A DNA stretch of 64,000 nt from contig JAEVHH010000004.1 of assembly GCA_017607445.1 (NCBI GenBank), positions 5,394,001 to 5,458,000 of the forward strand, read 5' to 3'. This document shows, in pieces, positions 12,076 through 23,326 of this stretch. The notes beneath the pieces were generated by a model. The model had not been told where the DNA came from. It ran no database searches and saw only the letters and a program-made list of their open reading frames with translations. Each line of letters begins with the position of its first letter. Within the stretch, counting starts at the first letter, position 1. The position numbers and the translations under genes are program-made. The stretch is from Histoplasma ohiense (Eukaryota > Ascomycota > Eurotiomycetes > Onygenales > Ajellomycetaceae).

Positions 12076-12339
12076 AAAAATTTAAGCAAACCGAGCTCCC
12101 TTAGTTTAGTCAGCTTGCGAATGAAAAAAAAAAAAAATAAAATAAAATAAAAAGTTTCTACCTTATTCCAAAGTTTGCGAGGGCTTGAAACGCTGGAAAG
12201 TTTTTTTTTTTTCAAATACTCTGGCTGAGAAACCTTCCTTTTTCAGAAAAATTTCTATCTTAGTAATCAACCAAAACAACTAGTGGTTATATTATAAAGT
12301 CTAATATATATATACATACAATCTATAATGTAACGGTGT

Positions 12340-12466
12340 GCCCCTGCTTTGCAAACGCTGCTTATAAGTATAGGTGGCTGGGAGGAAGCCTGCCGTTTTA
12401 TGGTCGTTGTGGCCTAGGTGGCTTAACACAGTATGCCTGGCCAATGCCTGGCCAATGCCTGATCAT
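12340..12466. mobile_element. Single end of the TA-flanked TIR family
   Basis: Read on the reverse strand, this begins with TA then ATGATCAG, identical to the left end of the 5786-6920 element. It continues with a CCAG-CATAC-GTG-TAAG block, a cluster matching GGC...CCTCCCAGCC, and CTATACTTATAAGCAGCG, in the same order as in that element. A GGCCAATGCCT duplication sits near the tip. I could not find the opposite end nearby, so it is probably a truncated copy. Confidence 0.55.
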
Positions 12467-12789
12467 TACAAATAAAATATTTATAACTAACTAGCAGCAA
12501 AGTGTTGAAGAAACAGCTCATTGCTTTCAGTTGGATTTGTGAAAAACATGATAGCAATGAAATGAGCCTGATCATCAAAGGCAATAAATAGCTTAGCATT
12601 AACCTAGTGGCAAAAGTTGCAATTTTGCAAGAAAAGTCTCAAAAAACTCAAGTCGCGCCCAATTTTCATTTTCCAAGTTTCTCATATATTATTCGCCAGA
12701 ACACCTATGCCTTTCCATCACGTCCCATGGACATGAAAATGGAGATGAAGACAGATAGAAAGAAAAGGAAAGGAACCAAGATCTATGTA

Positions 12790-14280
12790 TCAAGCATACG
12801 TCTGAAATATACTCGGACTCCCATACCAATCCACATCCTCAAACAGCAACGGCGACGCATGAGTCGAGGACGCTGAGGACTCTCCAGATGAGAAGCCCGT
12901 CGCGTGTAGCGACTCGACGAGGAATGGTGGTGTGTCTACTGTTGTTAGTGAGGAAGAGTCCTCGGAAAGGTCTAGTAGGTGGGGTGGTGGTTGCCGTTGC
13001 TGCTGCTGCTGTTGTTTGAGGCCGTTGTCCGTGTTATTGCAGTTGTTGTAGTTTATGTTGCAGTTTCTGTTTGTGGTGCTGTTGTGGTCGATGAATTTAC
13101 CGTAGAACTCCGAGTTTGAGTCTATGAGCGGGTCATAGATGTAGGGGGAGAGAGAGCCGTTGCTGTCTGCATCACCGCTTGTAGTGGTATGGCGAAGGGG
13201 CGGGGAGGAGAAGTTGAAGGTGCAATCGGGGGTTTCCCAGGGGAATTCGTAGTGGTCGAGAAGGAGTTCTGCTGAGTTTATGGAATTTGGGTCGAGAATG
13301 TGTGGGTGGAGCGGTGCTGTTGTTGTGATGGGGGATTGTCTCTGTGTCTCTGACTGCGCCTGCAATTGTTGCTGCTTCCCTGTGGGAAAATCACTGTTGT
13401 GATTATGTGGAAGATGTTGTGGATGTCGACGACCGCTACTGTGGTCGTTGTTGCCGTTACGTCCCGCATCGCCGCCACCAGTACTACCCAACATCCTATC
13501 GAATTCATTCCAATCAATGCGTATAGGCACGGCATCAGGCAGAACAGTATAGTTCTGCGGATCCGGAGTAGCAATGGCGGGGAGTACGTCGTCTACCCCA
13601 TCCAAACCCAATCCCGTCACAGCGGCACCAGCATCCCCGCCAACCTTACTCGGAAAGTCAACCGATGACTTACCGTTTCCGTTTGCATCGGCCTTTTCCG
13701 CTCCCGTTCCCGCGCCCGCGCCACAAGATCCCGCGCCACCTCCGTATCCCGCATACCCCCCACCGTTGGCGCTAATTCCCGCTTCCAACCTCTTCAAATA
13801 CGCACTCATCTTCTTCCCTTCCATAACGTCCCTACCAAACCTCCCAGGCGTAATGCCCACGACCTTCTTAAAAACGCGATGAAAATGTGACGGGGTCAAC
13901 CCAGCCTCATTCGCCAGGTCCTGCAGCGTCGGCCGGGCTCTCGCCTCGCCACTCTTAGTACCGCTGGCAGCCCGCAGCGCCGCCAGGGTCATGGTCTGGC
14001 AGGCGCGCTGGGCGAGTTTGATATGCGGATCTGGCGGGGCGCGGAGGTCTTCCGGCTTACAGCGCTTGCAGGGGCGGTAGCCCGCCTTCTCAGCCTGTTT
14101 GGGGGTGTCGTAGAACTCGACATTTGCGCGGCGGGCGAGACGGGCTGGACAGCGGGGCCGACAGTAGATTTTGGTTGTGCGCACACCATAGACAAAATCA
14201 TTGGCTGTGGCGTCGCGGTTGACGATTGCGCGCCAACGGGTCGAGGAGGACGTGGTTGCCACGGTCATTGTTTGAGGCAT
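12790..14280 (-). CDS. Ada-type metal-binding / AraC HTH protein
   Basis: Intronless, 496 residues. Residues 15-76 match the N-terminal domain of bacterial Ada: four cysteines at 40, 44, 71 and 74 (IYCRPRC and CKRC) form its zinc site, where one Cys accepts a methyl group from methylphosphotriesters in DNA. An AraC-type helix-turn-helix follows (about 118-150; TLQDLANEAGLTPSHFHRVF and ITPGRFGRD). The remaining 340 residues are low complexity, rich in Gly, Ser, Asn and Gln, with a poly-Gln run. The O6-alkylguanine transferase half of Ada is absent. In bacteria, methylated Ada activates alkylation-repair genes; a similar sensor and regulator role in this fungus is inference. The bacterial-type domain pair suggests ancient transfer. 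Confidence 0.85.
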   Translation of the reverse strand: MPQTMTVATTSSSTRWRAIVNRDATANDFVYGVRTTKIYCRPRCPARLARRANVEFYDTPKQAEKAGYRPCKRCKPEDLRAPPDPHIKLAQRACQTMTLAALRAASGTKSGEARARPTLQDLANEAGLTPSHFHRVFKKVVGITPGRFGRDVMEGKKMSAYLKRLEAGISANGGGYAGYGGGAGSCGAGAGTGAEKADANGNGKSSVDFPSKVGGDAGAAVTGLGLDGVDDVLPAIATPDPQNYTVLPDAVPIRIDWNEFDRMLGSTGGGDAGRNGNNDHSSGRRHPQHLPHNHNSDFPTGKQQQLQAQSETQRQSPITTTAPLHPHILDPNSINSAELLLDHYEFPWETPDCTFNFSSPPLRHTTTSGDADSNGSLSPYIYDPLIDSNSEFYGKFIDHNSTTNRNCNINYNNCNNTDNGLKQQQQQQRQPPPHLLDLSEDSSSLTTVDTPPFLVESLHATGFSSGESSASSTHASPLLFEDVDWYGSPSIFQTYA

Positions 14281-15432
14281 TTGTTGTTGATTTTGATTTT
14301 GATATCGAAGTCGTTTCCGGGGTATATATACAGACCCGTGTTCTGGATTGAGAAGGGTAATAAAAGAGGTAAGATTCCGTCTCTCTCTCTCTATATATAT
14401 ATATAAGATATAGATCTCTTATGGTCACTGCCAGCGGGAGCAAGTTGAGGTGGATATGCTCTGGGAGGGGTTTATTTGGCAGGCAAGAGCAGGAATCGAA
14501 ACGGTAACGGCGGGCGGCGGAGCGATATTGAGGAGGCGGAGAAAGAGGCGGTAAGTGGGTGATACGGTATGTCCACGGTGTTCAAGGCCATCAAAGATAG
14601 CCGCGGGCGTTTGTCTCGGGAGATGCTTTTGTAGTTGCTTCTGTTTCTGCTGTGAGGGGTGTTTATGATGTACGGAATCCTTCCCTCTCTCTCTCTCTCT
14701 CTCACTCTTTTCTTTCTCTATGGTATCTTAATAGAGTGTTCCTGGGAAGTATTCAGATATATTCAGATATAGGATACAAGAAGAGCTACAGAAGTTGCCG
14801 ATGGTCTGAGATTTTCCGCTCCCTGGTCCTTTCTGGTTGCTCTCAGTCTGTCTCGGTCTGTCTCTTTCATCTTTGAGCGGCCATTGCCCGATTAAATACG
14901 GCTGGGCAGCGAGGACAGGCGCTGCGCCCTGTATATATATTCCCTCCGCCGACGGTTTCCCAAATGGGCCCCAGTCCGCCGCTCTGGCCCCCCTGCCCCG
15001 TGACTTGCCGCGTCCCATTGGTCAGTTTGGCAGCAACGCCTGCAAGCCCCTTGGCACAAACCTTGGAACACAACCTCGCCAGTCACGGGATTGCCACGGG
15101 GTGGCAGAATTCTCACCAGAGCAGCTGCTGATTGGCTGGTGCATGTCATGGGTAAGACCGCCAAGGCCAACCAAATGCATTAGTCATCATAGAAACTGGA
15201 TCATGTGATAATTGAGATATGGCATTGGTTGACTCCTTGCCGCAGCCTCCGTGGAGGTTCACCTTCCAGGCATAGCCGACTGGGCTTGGCAGCTTGGCCG
15301 TAGCCTGATCCACTTTGTTGTGTGTGCCGAGGCTTTGGGGCTGGCGTCTGTTTGCAATGACCTCACCAGCGGTATCCGGACGTATCCATAGGTAATCACA
15401 CTGTAGTTTGTTAACGTGATGGCGGCTTCGAG

Positions 15433-15463
<31 letters not shown>

Positions 15464-17443
15464 ACCTCGGTCAGGACCAGAAGAAAAGAGAGAGACCACA
15501 AGAATAATTTGTTGGAGCTACTACACAAGCCCTTTCCCACGTGACCCACACACATATATTAGCTCACTACTAGATAGATCCTCATAGTGTAAGGCTAATT
15601 GATTTCAGATTGACCAAATGTCAACAATGACAAGTTCAAAGGATGTTATCCATCAAATGACAAAACTTGGATCCTCAAAAATGGGCAACAGCGCGCTGCG
15701 CGCGAAGTGTTGGAGCACCCCTGGTTTGCTGGTTGTGAGCTTTATTAAGTGATCTGAATATATACCTGTGGCGAGCTGTGGGTTGCCCCTGAGGAGAAAG
15801 ATAAAGACACTGCCAATCAAGGCTACCCTCCTGCCTACCAAGGGCCGTTAATTAACGGCTAGGAGAGGCCACCTTATGATTGATCATGATATTATTTTCA
15901 TGTACATGGATTAACATATGAAGGGCTATTCATATCTCTTCTCTAAGCTTCTTTCCTGTTTGCCCTGCCTTCTCTTTTTTGGATTTCCGAGGTTCATCTT
16001 TGTTTTAAATTTGATTGCAAATTACCGATTGTCTTTGTGGATGAGAAGGTAGACGCCTCTACAAGTTCTTAGAGTTGTGCAGCAGGTTCATAACAATGGG
16101 TAGCCAGGGGCCAGGGCGCGTGGGTTTGAAACTCACAGGGGACAACATCACATCCAGAGCCAACTTTTCAGCTTCTAAAATAAAGGGATGTGAACTTGTC
16201 AAGTAGATATCTTCAGATGGATCTACTATCTGATTTAGTTTATTGTTTCTGAGCTGAGAACCTGCATTGCATGTATCAAATCCTGTCTTTCATTAATTTT
16301 CCTATGTTCTTGTCATAAGCTCCGCTTGCATATGAGTATAAGGAAGAAGAAGAATAATAATAACTCACTGATATTTGTTGATTCTAGAAGATCAGTGATT
16401 AGCTTTGAATATAAGAGATTGCTAATTTAACCCTTATATATCAATGTGTGTACTTCACACTACTCTTACTATTACTACTACTATATATTTTATCATTCTA
16501 CAGCCACCTCTTACAATCATCTTCTCAGATAGTATTCTGCTTTGATTTATTGATTAAGCGATAACTAATTTATCAAGATCTCCGTGCTATTGTATTGAAA
16601 GATAAATAGACTAGTCACTTATTGAATCATTAAGATTCAGAGGATATATCGCTGATCGTCTTTCTGCAAGATGTCAAACAAGAGCTCGCCTTGGATCGAA
16701 TTCTTGACCACAAAATAACCAGCAACGCAATGAAGGGTGTGACATTATTTCAACAGCTTCCAGCAACAAGCCTGAGTTCATCAAAGTTTTATAAGAGTTA
16801 CCGTCTTTCTACATGCTCATCCCCATTTTCCTCATCAGTCCCGAGCCAGTTACTCTCAATGTCAGATCACAGTCTTGCTACCGAGTCTCTAACCTAGCAA
16901 GCTTCTCACTGGATATAAGGTAAGATCGGGGCTTATATAGTGTTGCTGAGCTTGTTCACTAGGTCAGGAGGTAGTGCCACTATCACAGGTTAAGATATAA
17001 CATCAAGAGAAATATCTAGAATGACTAGCAATAGCTACAGCAGCGGCCTAAGGTAAACAATAAGAGTACCTAGTAGAGCTTACAAGATAGGGCGTATGCT
17101 TAAGGTATGCATCATTAAGAAGTATACTTAAGGTGAACTTATAGTTGTACAATGTAACTGAGTATAAGTAAGAGAGTTTGAGAGTAAGAATGAAATCAAG
17201 AAGAGTAAGAGAAATATAAGATTGATCATGATCAAGAAGATAAGCTCCTTGATTCTAAGAGTAATAAGTGTGTTTAAATACATTTGAGTTCTCATACAAA
17301 TTATCCTGCTCACTTGCTCACTTTGCTCACCGGTGATCATGGTGAGCAGTCACATGACCTCATACTAGTCTCAGTCAAGGGTTGTTCCTTCTTATTCAAT
17401 AAGCCCTGGTCTGTGCCGCAGGTTCATAACAAGTCTCATCAAA
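14281..17443. other. Promoter region grading into AT-rich repeat ground
   Basis: From 14281 to 15550 the sequence is promoter-like, with TA and CT microsatellites and a run of 26 T at 15438-15463. Beyond that it becomes AT-rich. Short non-functional frames occur (for example 16672-16722, opening MSNKSSPWIEFL), but none extends. The stretch 16930-17380 contains repeated variants of TATGCTTAAGG/TATACTTAAGG and may be a decayed retroelement LTR. I could not define ends, so this is only a possibility. Confidence 0.35.
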
Positions 17444-19223
17444 TATGACAAGCTCTTCCGGTACACAACGAGCTGCTGGCTTTGGGATGAGGAAAGGCAA
17501 CTACAGGATTGATTTACACCTTTCAATGTGTTGAAACTCCAGCATATTGCGGCTGAAAGTATTGGAGTGAACAAGTGTGTTGCCATGACAAAGTCGGCAG
17601 AAGGCTCTTTTAACAAGACCTTTCATCTTAAGATGGACAACAAGTCTACTGTCTACTGTCATTGTGAGAATACCTCACCCCATTGCCGGACCCAAGTACT
17701 ATACCACAGCATCAGAGGTTGCGATGATAGATTTTTTACGACCCATCTTGCCCTCAACCAGAAACATCTGGTTTACTCTGCTATAGATCTGTATAGTACT
17801 TCGGATACCTGCACTACAGGTTCATGCATGGAGTGCATGCATCGATAACCCTGTTGATGCTGAATACATTATCATGGAGTAAGCTACAGGGACAAAGCTG
17901 GAGAATGTATGGGATAATCTTTCTCTAGAAGACAGAATTGATATCATGAAGAATCTGATATTGATTGAAAATAAACTTCTTTCAGTATCTTTCAGCAGGT
18001 ATGAATAAAAATCCAATGAACTGCAATCAATGAAGCTGACACAGAATCTAGATATGGGAATCTCTATTACTCTGATGAGGCAGTCCCTGAGGCTGTGGTT
18101 GCTGAAGTTGTGAATGATACATCACCAGAATTTAAATTGAATATGATTCATGAAGACACAGTTTTCCATTGGCTCTGTTGTAGCAAGAGATTTTTGAACA
18201 AAAGAATGTTCAATGATGGATATAGATCAAGGTTCATGTAAGTCAATCATCTTCCACTGAATATTTCTTAACTTAAATTCCTTCAGAGCATCTACCACAA
18301 TGGATTGAGCAATATGTGATCCTCAAGCCTGCAACTGATCAATTGATAACATCTACAGTGCAGAATTCCACCGAAGCTCATCTTTCTCTTCTCAAACAGT
18401 ATCTACAAGTGACCTTTTATCTTCTGCCAACAGATGATCCAAATCTCATCACATCTACAATCTGGCATACAGATCTCCATGCTGGCAACCTCTTTGTGAA
18501 CAAAGATCATATCACTATCATGATTGACTAGCAGGAAGCTTGAGCTGGGCCTCTAGTTCTTCAAGACCACCATCCACATCTAGTTGATTATCAAGATGAT
18601 ATCATTTTGGAGCCACCATCAAATTTTAAGGATCTTGAACTGAATGAGAAGGCTTGGTTGAAAAAACAGATTGCTAGTTCCATAATTCTTTATCTTTATG
18701 AACAGCAAATAGCAAAGATCAACCTTAACCTCAACAGAGTACTCTGTTTGAAGCTCAGGCAAGTGAGATGTGAGTCTATAAGCTTTGTCAGCAACACCTG
18801 GGATGACAACATTTTGCCATTGCATGAATCACTGATAAAAGTGGAAAGGTAAGTTATAAAATCGGTCTTTGGAATTACAATATTCATGATGGGTATGCCT
18901 TCTAATCCCTGATATAGCCATTAACATGAGCTAGATTCAACTTTGCGTGCCCAATCCACTTTACACAGGACAATCTCCGGAGACACACAGAGGATGGTGA
19001 AGGATGGAATGAAGTACAAGACTTTTGGAGAGCTGTAGAGGGAATTGTCGCGCGTGATGGATGGACTCCACACAGCATGTATGATGAGGCTGTAGCTATT
19101 TTTTTAGAACTTAGGGAATTCGGGTTAAAGAACCTGATAGGAAAGGAGAAAAAGGGCTTTGAAGCACAGACGCGGTGGGTGGAGAGCTCTTCCCAGAGCC
19201 ACAATGATGGAAATGTAGAATGA
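17444..19223 (+). pseudogene. Decayed APH-family phosphotransferase gene
   Basis: Conceptual translation across frames shows a fungal aminoglycoside-phosphotransferase (APH) family protein. It opens with YDKLFRYT and LWDEERQLQD, followed by LQHIAAESIGV, a catalytic block IWHTDLHAGNLFVN near 18466-18510, then an expected DWQEAWAG site, and ends with EAQTRWVES before TGA at 19221. Stops interrupt it: TGA after ERQLQD near 17490, and TAG and TGA in place of both Trp codons of the DWQEAWAG site (about 18529-18545). Frame changes occur between 17640 and 18060. Relics of introns are visible near 18240 and 18850. The changes fit G-to-A and C-to-T decay. No intact product is possible. Confidence 0.8.
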
Positions 19224-19224
19224 T

Positions 19225-19612
19225 ACCAATCGCATTAAGATGCAATGGGACGGGTCTTCCAGTGCACAAGGCAAGACAGGCACTAGGGTTTTTATGGCCA
19301 TTGGTGTCTTGTATGGTGAAAAGAATTGTTTCATGCATGATCTGGAGTCATTCTTCTGGGTTCTGTTCTGGATATGCATTCACTATGATGACCGGGAAGG
19401 GGAGCACTCTTGAGCGATTTGAGAAATGGAATTTTATGAGCACCGAAGAGCTGGTGGCTGCAAAGCAAGAAGTGATAAGTGAGATCAAAAGATTAACTGA
19501 GAAGTGTGATCGTTATAAAGATCTGTATCAACTGCTGATATGTAAGGTGAAGGTGGAAAAAATATCTCAACCTGACCTTTCGTACAGAGCAAATGTCACC
19601 TTTCCTCTATAG
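19225..19612 (+). pseudogene. FunK1-type protein kinase remnant
   Basis: One frame near 19265-19410 reads GKTGTRVFMAIGVLYG, then FMHDLESFFWVLFWICIHYD, the C-terminal kinase-lobe signature of fungal FunK1 proteins. A frameshift near 19410 moves the continuation into another frame, with FEKWNFMSTEELV and then a charged helical tail ending at TAG 19610. The N-lobe and catalytic loop are missing. FunK1 kinases are expanded in several onygenalean and basidiomycete genomes; their role is unknown. The remnant directly abuts the decayed APH gene. Confidence 0.7.
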
Positions 19613-20403
19613 TTATCAAAAGTTGCCTGGTAAGCAGCTCTGCGAGGGATGGCTGACCACTCGTGATTTCATTCGTAATATCCACGGCTCATAGCTAACT
19701 AAAGGATAGAAAGGAGATGCAAGCCTGGTTCTACTAAATCCATGCTATAGCCATTTAAATCTGTCCATCTACTTCTCGTCATCACCAGCAGACGAAGAGA
19801 TGCGGTAGGATCGTGAACGTTTCAAGTACAAGGTTTGTGGTTCTCCTAATTTTATTGTCCTAGAGTAGTCGGGTTGATGTAATGTTGTCCTTTCATTTTG
19901 CATCCAGTTTACCTCTTCCTCACCGCTCGACTCCGGGTGTACCTCTCCAGAGAGGCCCAGCAGGAGTAAGCCTTCTATTTGCTCCACACAATCCAGCCTT
20001 CGTTTTCTTCAAAATGCGCATTACACGATCATGTATCCGCATCGTATATGCCACCTTGAGAATAAAAAGAAGGAAACAGAAAGAAGAGCGTGTGAGTATT
20101 ATTTTTTGTTTTTCTAAAGTGAATATACACCACACTCCCGACCGACCAGCCAACTAACCCATCATCATAATTTTTGCACCCTTGGGAGGGGAAAACAAGC
20201 AAACAAGAGGGACATAGAGAGACACACATGAAGAGGAATAAAGAGATGGAGATGCAGATGGTCGCCGAGATTTAAACACAGAGGCTGATGAGGAGGAAGA
20301 GGGAAGGAAGTATGAGGTTGAGGAAGAAGGGGCGGGGAAGAAAAAAATAGAACCCCAGCAACGCAAAGCTAAGAAGGAGCCAGAGACAGTTTTTATTTTT
20401 TTT
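19613..20403. other. Spacer and 3' region of the ribosomal protein gene
   Basis: Non-coding in all frames as far as I can tell. Overlapping short frames at 19882-20229 on both strands look like noise. Confidence 0.5.
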
Positions 20404-20750
20404 CTAATCCTTGGTCTTCTGGGTACCGCGGAGCAGACCAGTTCTTCGGGCCGCAATAAGACCGGCTTTTTGACCTGCGGACGCGTACCGCGAGATTGTC
20501 GAGGCTTTACCAATGTGTTGATGGTTACCACCACCGTGAGGCTAGTTGAGGAAGTAAGTATTCTGCACGCTGGGCGGTGGTATTGGGTGTGCGTAGTGGG
20601 GAAAAATAAGAAATGTGAGATATAACGTACATGGTCGACTGGGTTCATGGCAACACCACGAGTCTTAGGCCACGAGTTGCGTTTGACGGAGAACTTGTGT
20701 TTGGCGCGGGAGGCCTCTGCAGAGTTGATGGAGTGGGTTAGCATACTTAA

Positions 20751-20789
<39 letters not shown>

Positions 20790-21626
20790 AATGCAATTCC
20801 CAGGTCACGTAGGTTTTTTCTCATCTGTTTCGATTCGGCGGTTGGGGGGAATGGCTAGAAAAACGTACTAAGCAGTGGCTTGTCTGTACGACCACCTCCA
20901 GCAACAATGCCAACCATTCCTCGCGAGCGGCTCTTCACAACCTTCTTGGCACCGCTGGGGAGCTTGACGCGGGTCTTCCCTTCCTCAGGGTTATGGCCAA
21001 TGACGGTAACGTAGTTCCCAGACGTGCGGCCCAGCGCGCCACGGTCACCCACTTTCTCCTCGACGTTGGTCATGACAGTACCTTCGGGCACGGAGCCAAG
21101 GGGAAGGATGTTTCCGACAGTCAAAGTCGCGTTTTTGCCAGCGTAGATGAATTGGCCGGTGTACATGCCCTCGTTGGCGATGAAGGTCTCGACGACGTCT
21201 TTGTATTTGTATGGGTGGCGGAAGGAGACTTTGGCGAGGGGGGCACCTCTGCCTGCGTCGTGGATGATCTCCTTCACCACCCCGCGGGTGTATCCGTGTC
21301 TCTCAGCATAGTCAAGGGTACGGAATTGGGCAGGAGCCTTGTTCAGACGGGTGTGGGCCGCTGTAGAGAAAGAGTTGTTCGATTAGTATCGATTACTACC
21401 ACCACAAATGTATTTGCATTTTTCCCTCGTTCCTCGTGCGTTTCTCCCACTTCCATAGACTTGCTAAATTCCCCCTTTCCCTTCTCTTGCTCTATTTCGC
21501 TAAGACGAATGTGGAGATTTGGATATTTAGGGGACCCGCGCAATGATAAAATGAAAATATATGCTGTCCACACGTACTGAAAATGGATCCACGACCCTTC
21601 CTCTGATTGCGAATCACTCGACCCAT
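20404..21626 (-). CDS. RPL8: 60S ribosomal protein uL2 (L8/L2)
   Basis: Four exons on the minus strand give 254 residues, the normal eukaryotic length: 21578-21626, 20869-21360, 20631-20716 and 20404-20541. The protein starts [16 protein letters not shown] and includes [35 protein letters not shown] and [19 protein letters not shown]. The peptidyl-transferase region [18 protein letters not shown], whose histidine corresponds to the conserved uL2 His, spans the last intron; the product ends GTQKTKD. It lines the peptidyl-transferase centre of the large subunit. The intron at 20717-20868 holds an AT/GT dinucleotide repeat. The symbol follows the human and budding-yeast relatives; naming differs between species. 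Confidence 0.97.
20750..20789. repeat. AT/GT dinucleotide microsatellite in the uL2 intron
   Basis: About ten AT units followed by about nine GT units, inside intron 20717-20868 of the ribosomal protein gene. Likely length-variable between isolates. Confidence 0.9.
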
Positions 21627-22463
21627 GACGTCTAGCTGTTGTGGGGGAGAAGCACGGAAGGAATGTCAGCAAAGGCCCACGGCGGGATCTTGTAAAGGCG
21701 GAATGGCTCAGGGAATGATGGTCGGTCCCGTACCTGATTCTTCGTCGAGTTGGCTGCTGCGGATGACGGTTGGAGTGTGATATCGATTCTCCTCGAAATT
21801 GACGGTGTTTCTGTGTGGGCTTAGGGTGCGTATCGCTAAGCTAACCGAGTTGGCTCTAGCGCCCCGCCCCGGCTACCTCTCACGATCAAACAGCCATCAT
21901 GGCAAAACATAACTTGCGACAACTCGACTGGCAGCTGGCAATTTCCAGGTGGGATAGAGCTCGGTATGGGACTGCTGCGCTGGCAGCTTGGGGGAGAGTC
22001 ATTGATTTTAGGATTGATAGCATGGTCTCTTCCGTGGTGTGATTGTCTCCCAACCCCAGGACTCGTGCATCACCCATCAATCACATTTTCTTGGATATCA
22101 AACAGCTATTCAGAGTCTTTCCTTTGTCAATATTACGATGACCCTGAAATATTGTGGTTATTGGTGGATTGCTACTGGCAGAAAAAGAAAAGCTTTGATG
22201 TGGATATAGGTGGATATTTGAAGGGGCAAAGGACACGGCAAGATGGCGATTTCATCGGATTTTCTAATTCTCATTTTTACTCGCAATGTTGGATTGCACT
22301 AGCTGCTGATTATCTTCATTCTTGTATATTTTCATGTTTATTATCTGTTGGCAGATCTCTTATGATTTCTTCCCAACTCACGCATCTTTCCGATGTACAT
22401 ACTTCCTTGTGCAAGTGCTGAGTTGGCCCACAACAATGTTGCCCGTTTCGGGTCAAGGCACTG

Positions 22464-22500
<37 letters not shown>

Positions 22501-23326
22501 CAGTTCCCACTCTACCGTCAACTGGCTTTATCGCATCCTTTTTAGAAATTATGACGATTTTATCACTATTACGCCGGTGGTATGTTATTCGGACTATCCA
22601 CTCTAGTCTGCCACTGCTGTTATTGGGGGAAACAGTCGATGCTTGAAAACAGCCCACGTCATATCAATAAATAATGATAGATACGTTGCCGTCATGAACA
22701 TTGGGCATATGGATCAATGCCCGCTCTCTTTGCTGAAGCCTTGTTTTAACGAGCCACCATAGTTAAAAAAAAAATTGGCTGGTTTGGCTACGATGTCATC
22801 CAACAGGGGCCCTTTTTTTGCCGGGAGCCGGACAATTTACCAACAGAAGGGGGTGCAATTCTGAATGTTTCATATTTGGAGGGGAATATTCGTTGGCGAC
22901 TTTGGAGGAGCAGCGCATCCCAATGCCTAGCTAGGGGTTGGGGCTGTTGGTATAGATTCTGCTGGCAGCTCCGTGTTTGTTGGCCCACTATGTTATTCAG
23001 AGTTGAAAACAGTGACGGTGACCGGTTCGAGACCGGTTCAATCGAAGGGTCAATGGCTTCTATAGAAATGAATTTTTGACAAGCAATATAAATAATTTAG
23101 AGTGTGCTAATTCACGCCGATAGCGCCCCAGCAGTAAACCTACTATCATGGGGTTTACTTAAGCCTTGCTTAGACGAGACATCCGCGTCGTCATAGCCGC
23201 GCTGCGAATGTGTGTTCACTTCCCCAAGCAAAAGACCGCATTTACTAACCACCGTCGTCGACCGGACAAGCATCCACCACCCCATACCGCCTCCTGCCAA
23301 ACCATCTTCCACGGTACGCAAGGACC
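21627..23326. other. Divergent promoter region
   Basis: Lies between the divergent uL2 and WHIM-protein genes. It contains a run of 35 T at 22466-22500 and no convincing gene. A CCGGTTCGAGACCGGTT motif near 23020 resembles a tRNA T-arm but has no tRNA around it. Confidence 0.5.

Larger units (their letters stand above)
11157..12789. other. Convergent intergenic region, low complexity
   Basis: This holds the 3' regions of the transporter and the Ada-like gene. Contents include a TCC-rich run near 11860-11905, a CAGC tandem repeat, A- and T-rich tracts, and a TIR-element end near 12340-12466. The 15-mer AACTAGTGGTTATAT occurs twice, at 11658-11672 and 12278-12292. I see no gene. Confidence 0.5.

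Noticed and set aside
23000..23060. tRNA-like T-arm (CCGGTTCGAGACCGGTT)
   Set aside because: No A box, anticodon stem or acceptor stem can be folded around it.
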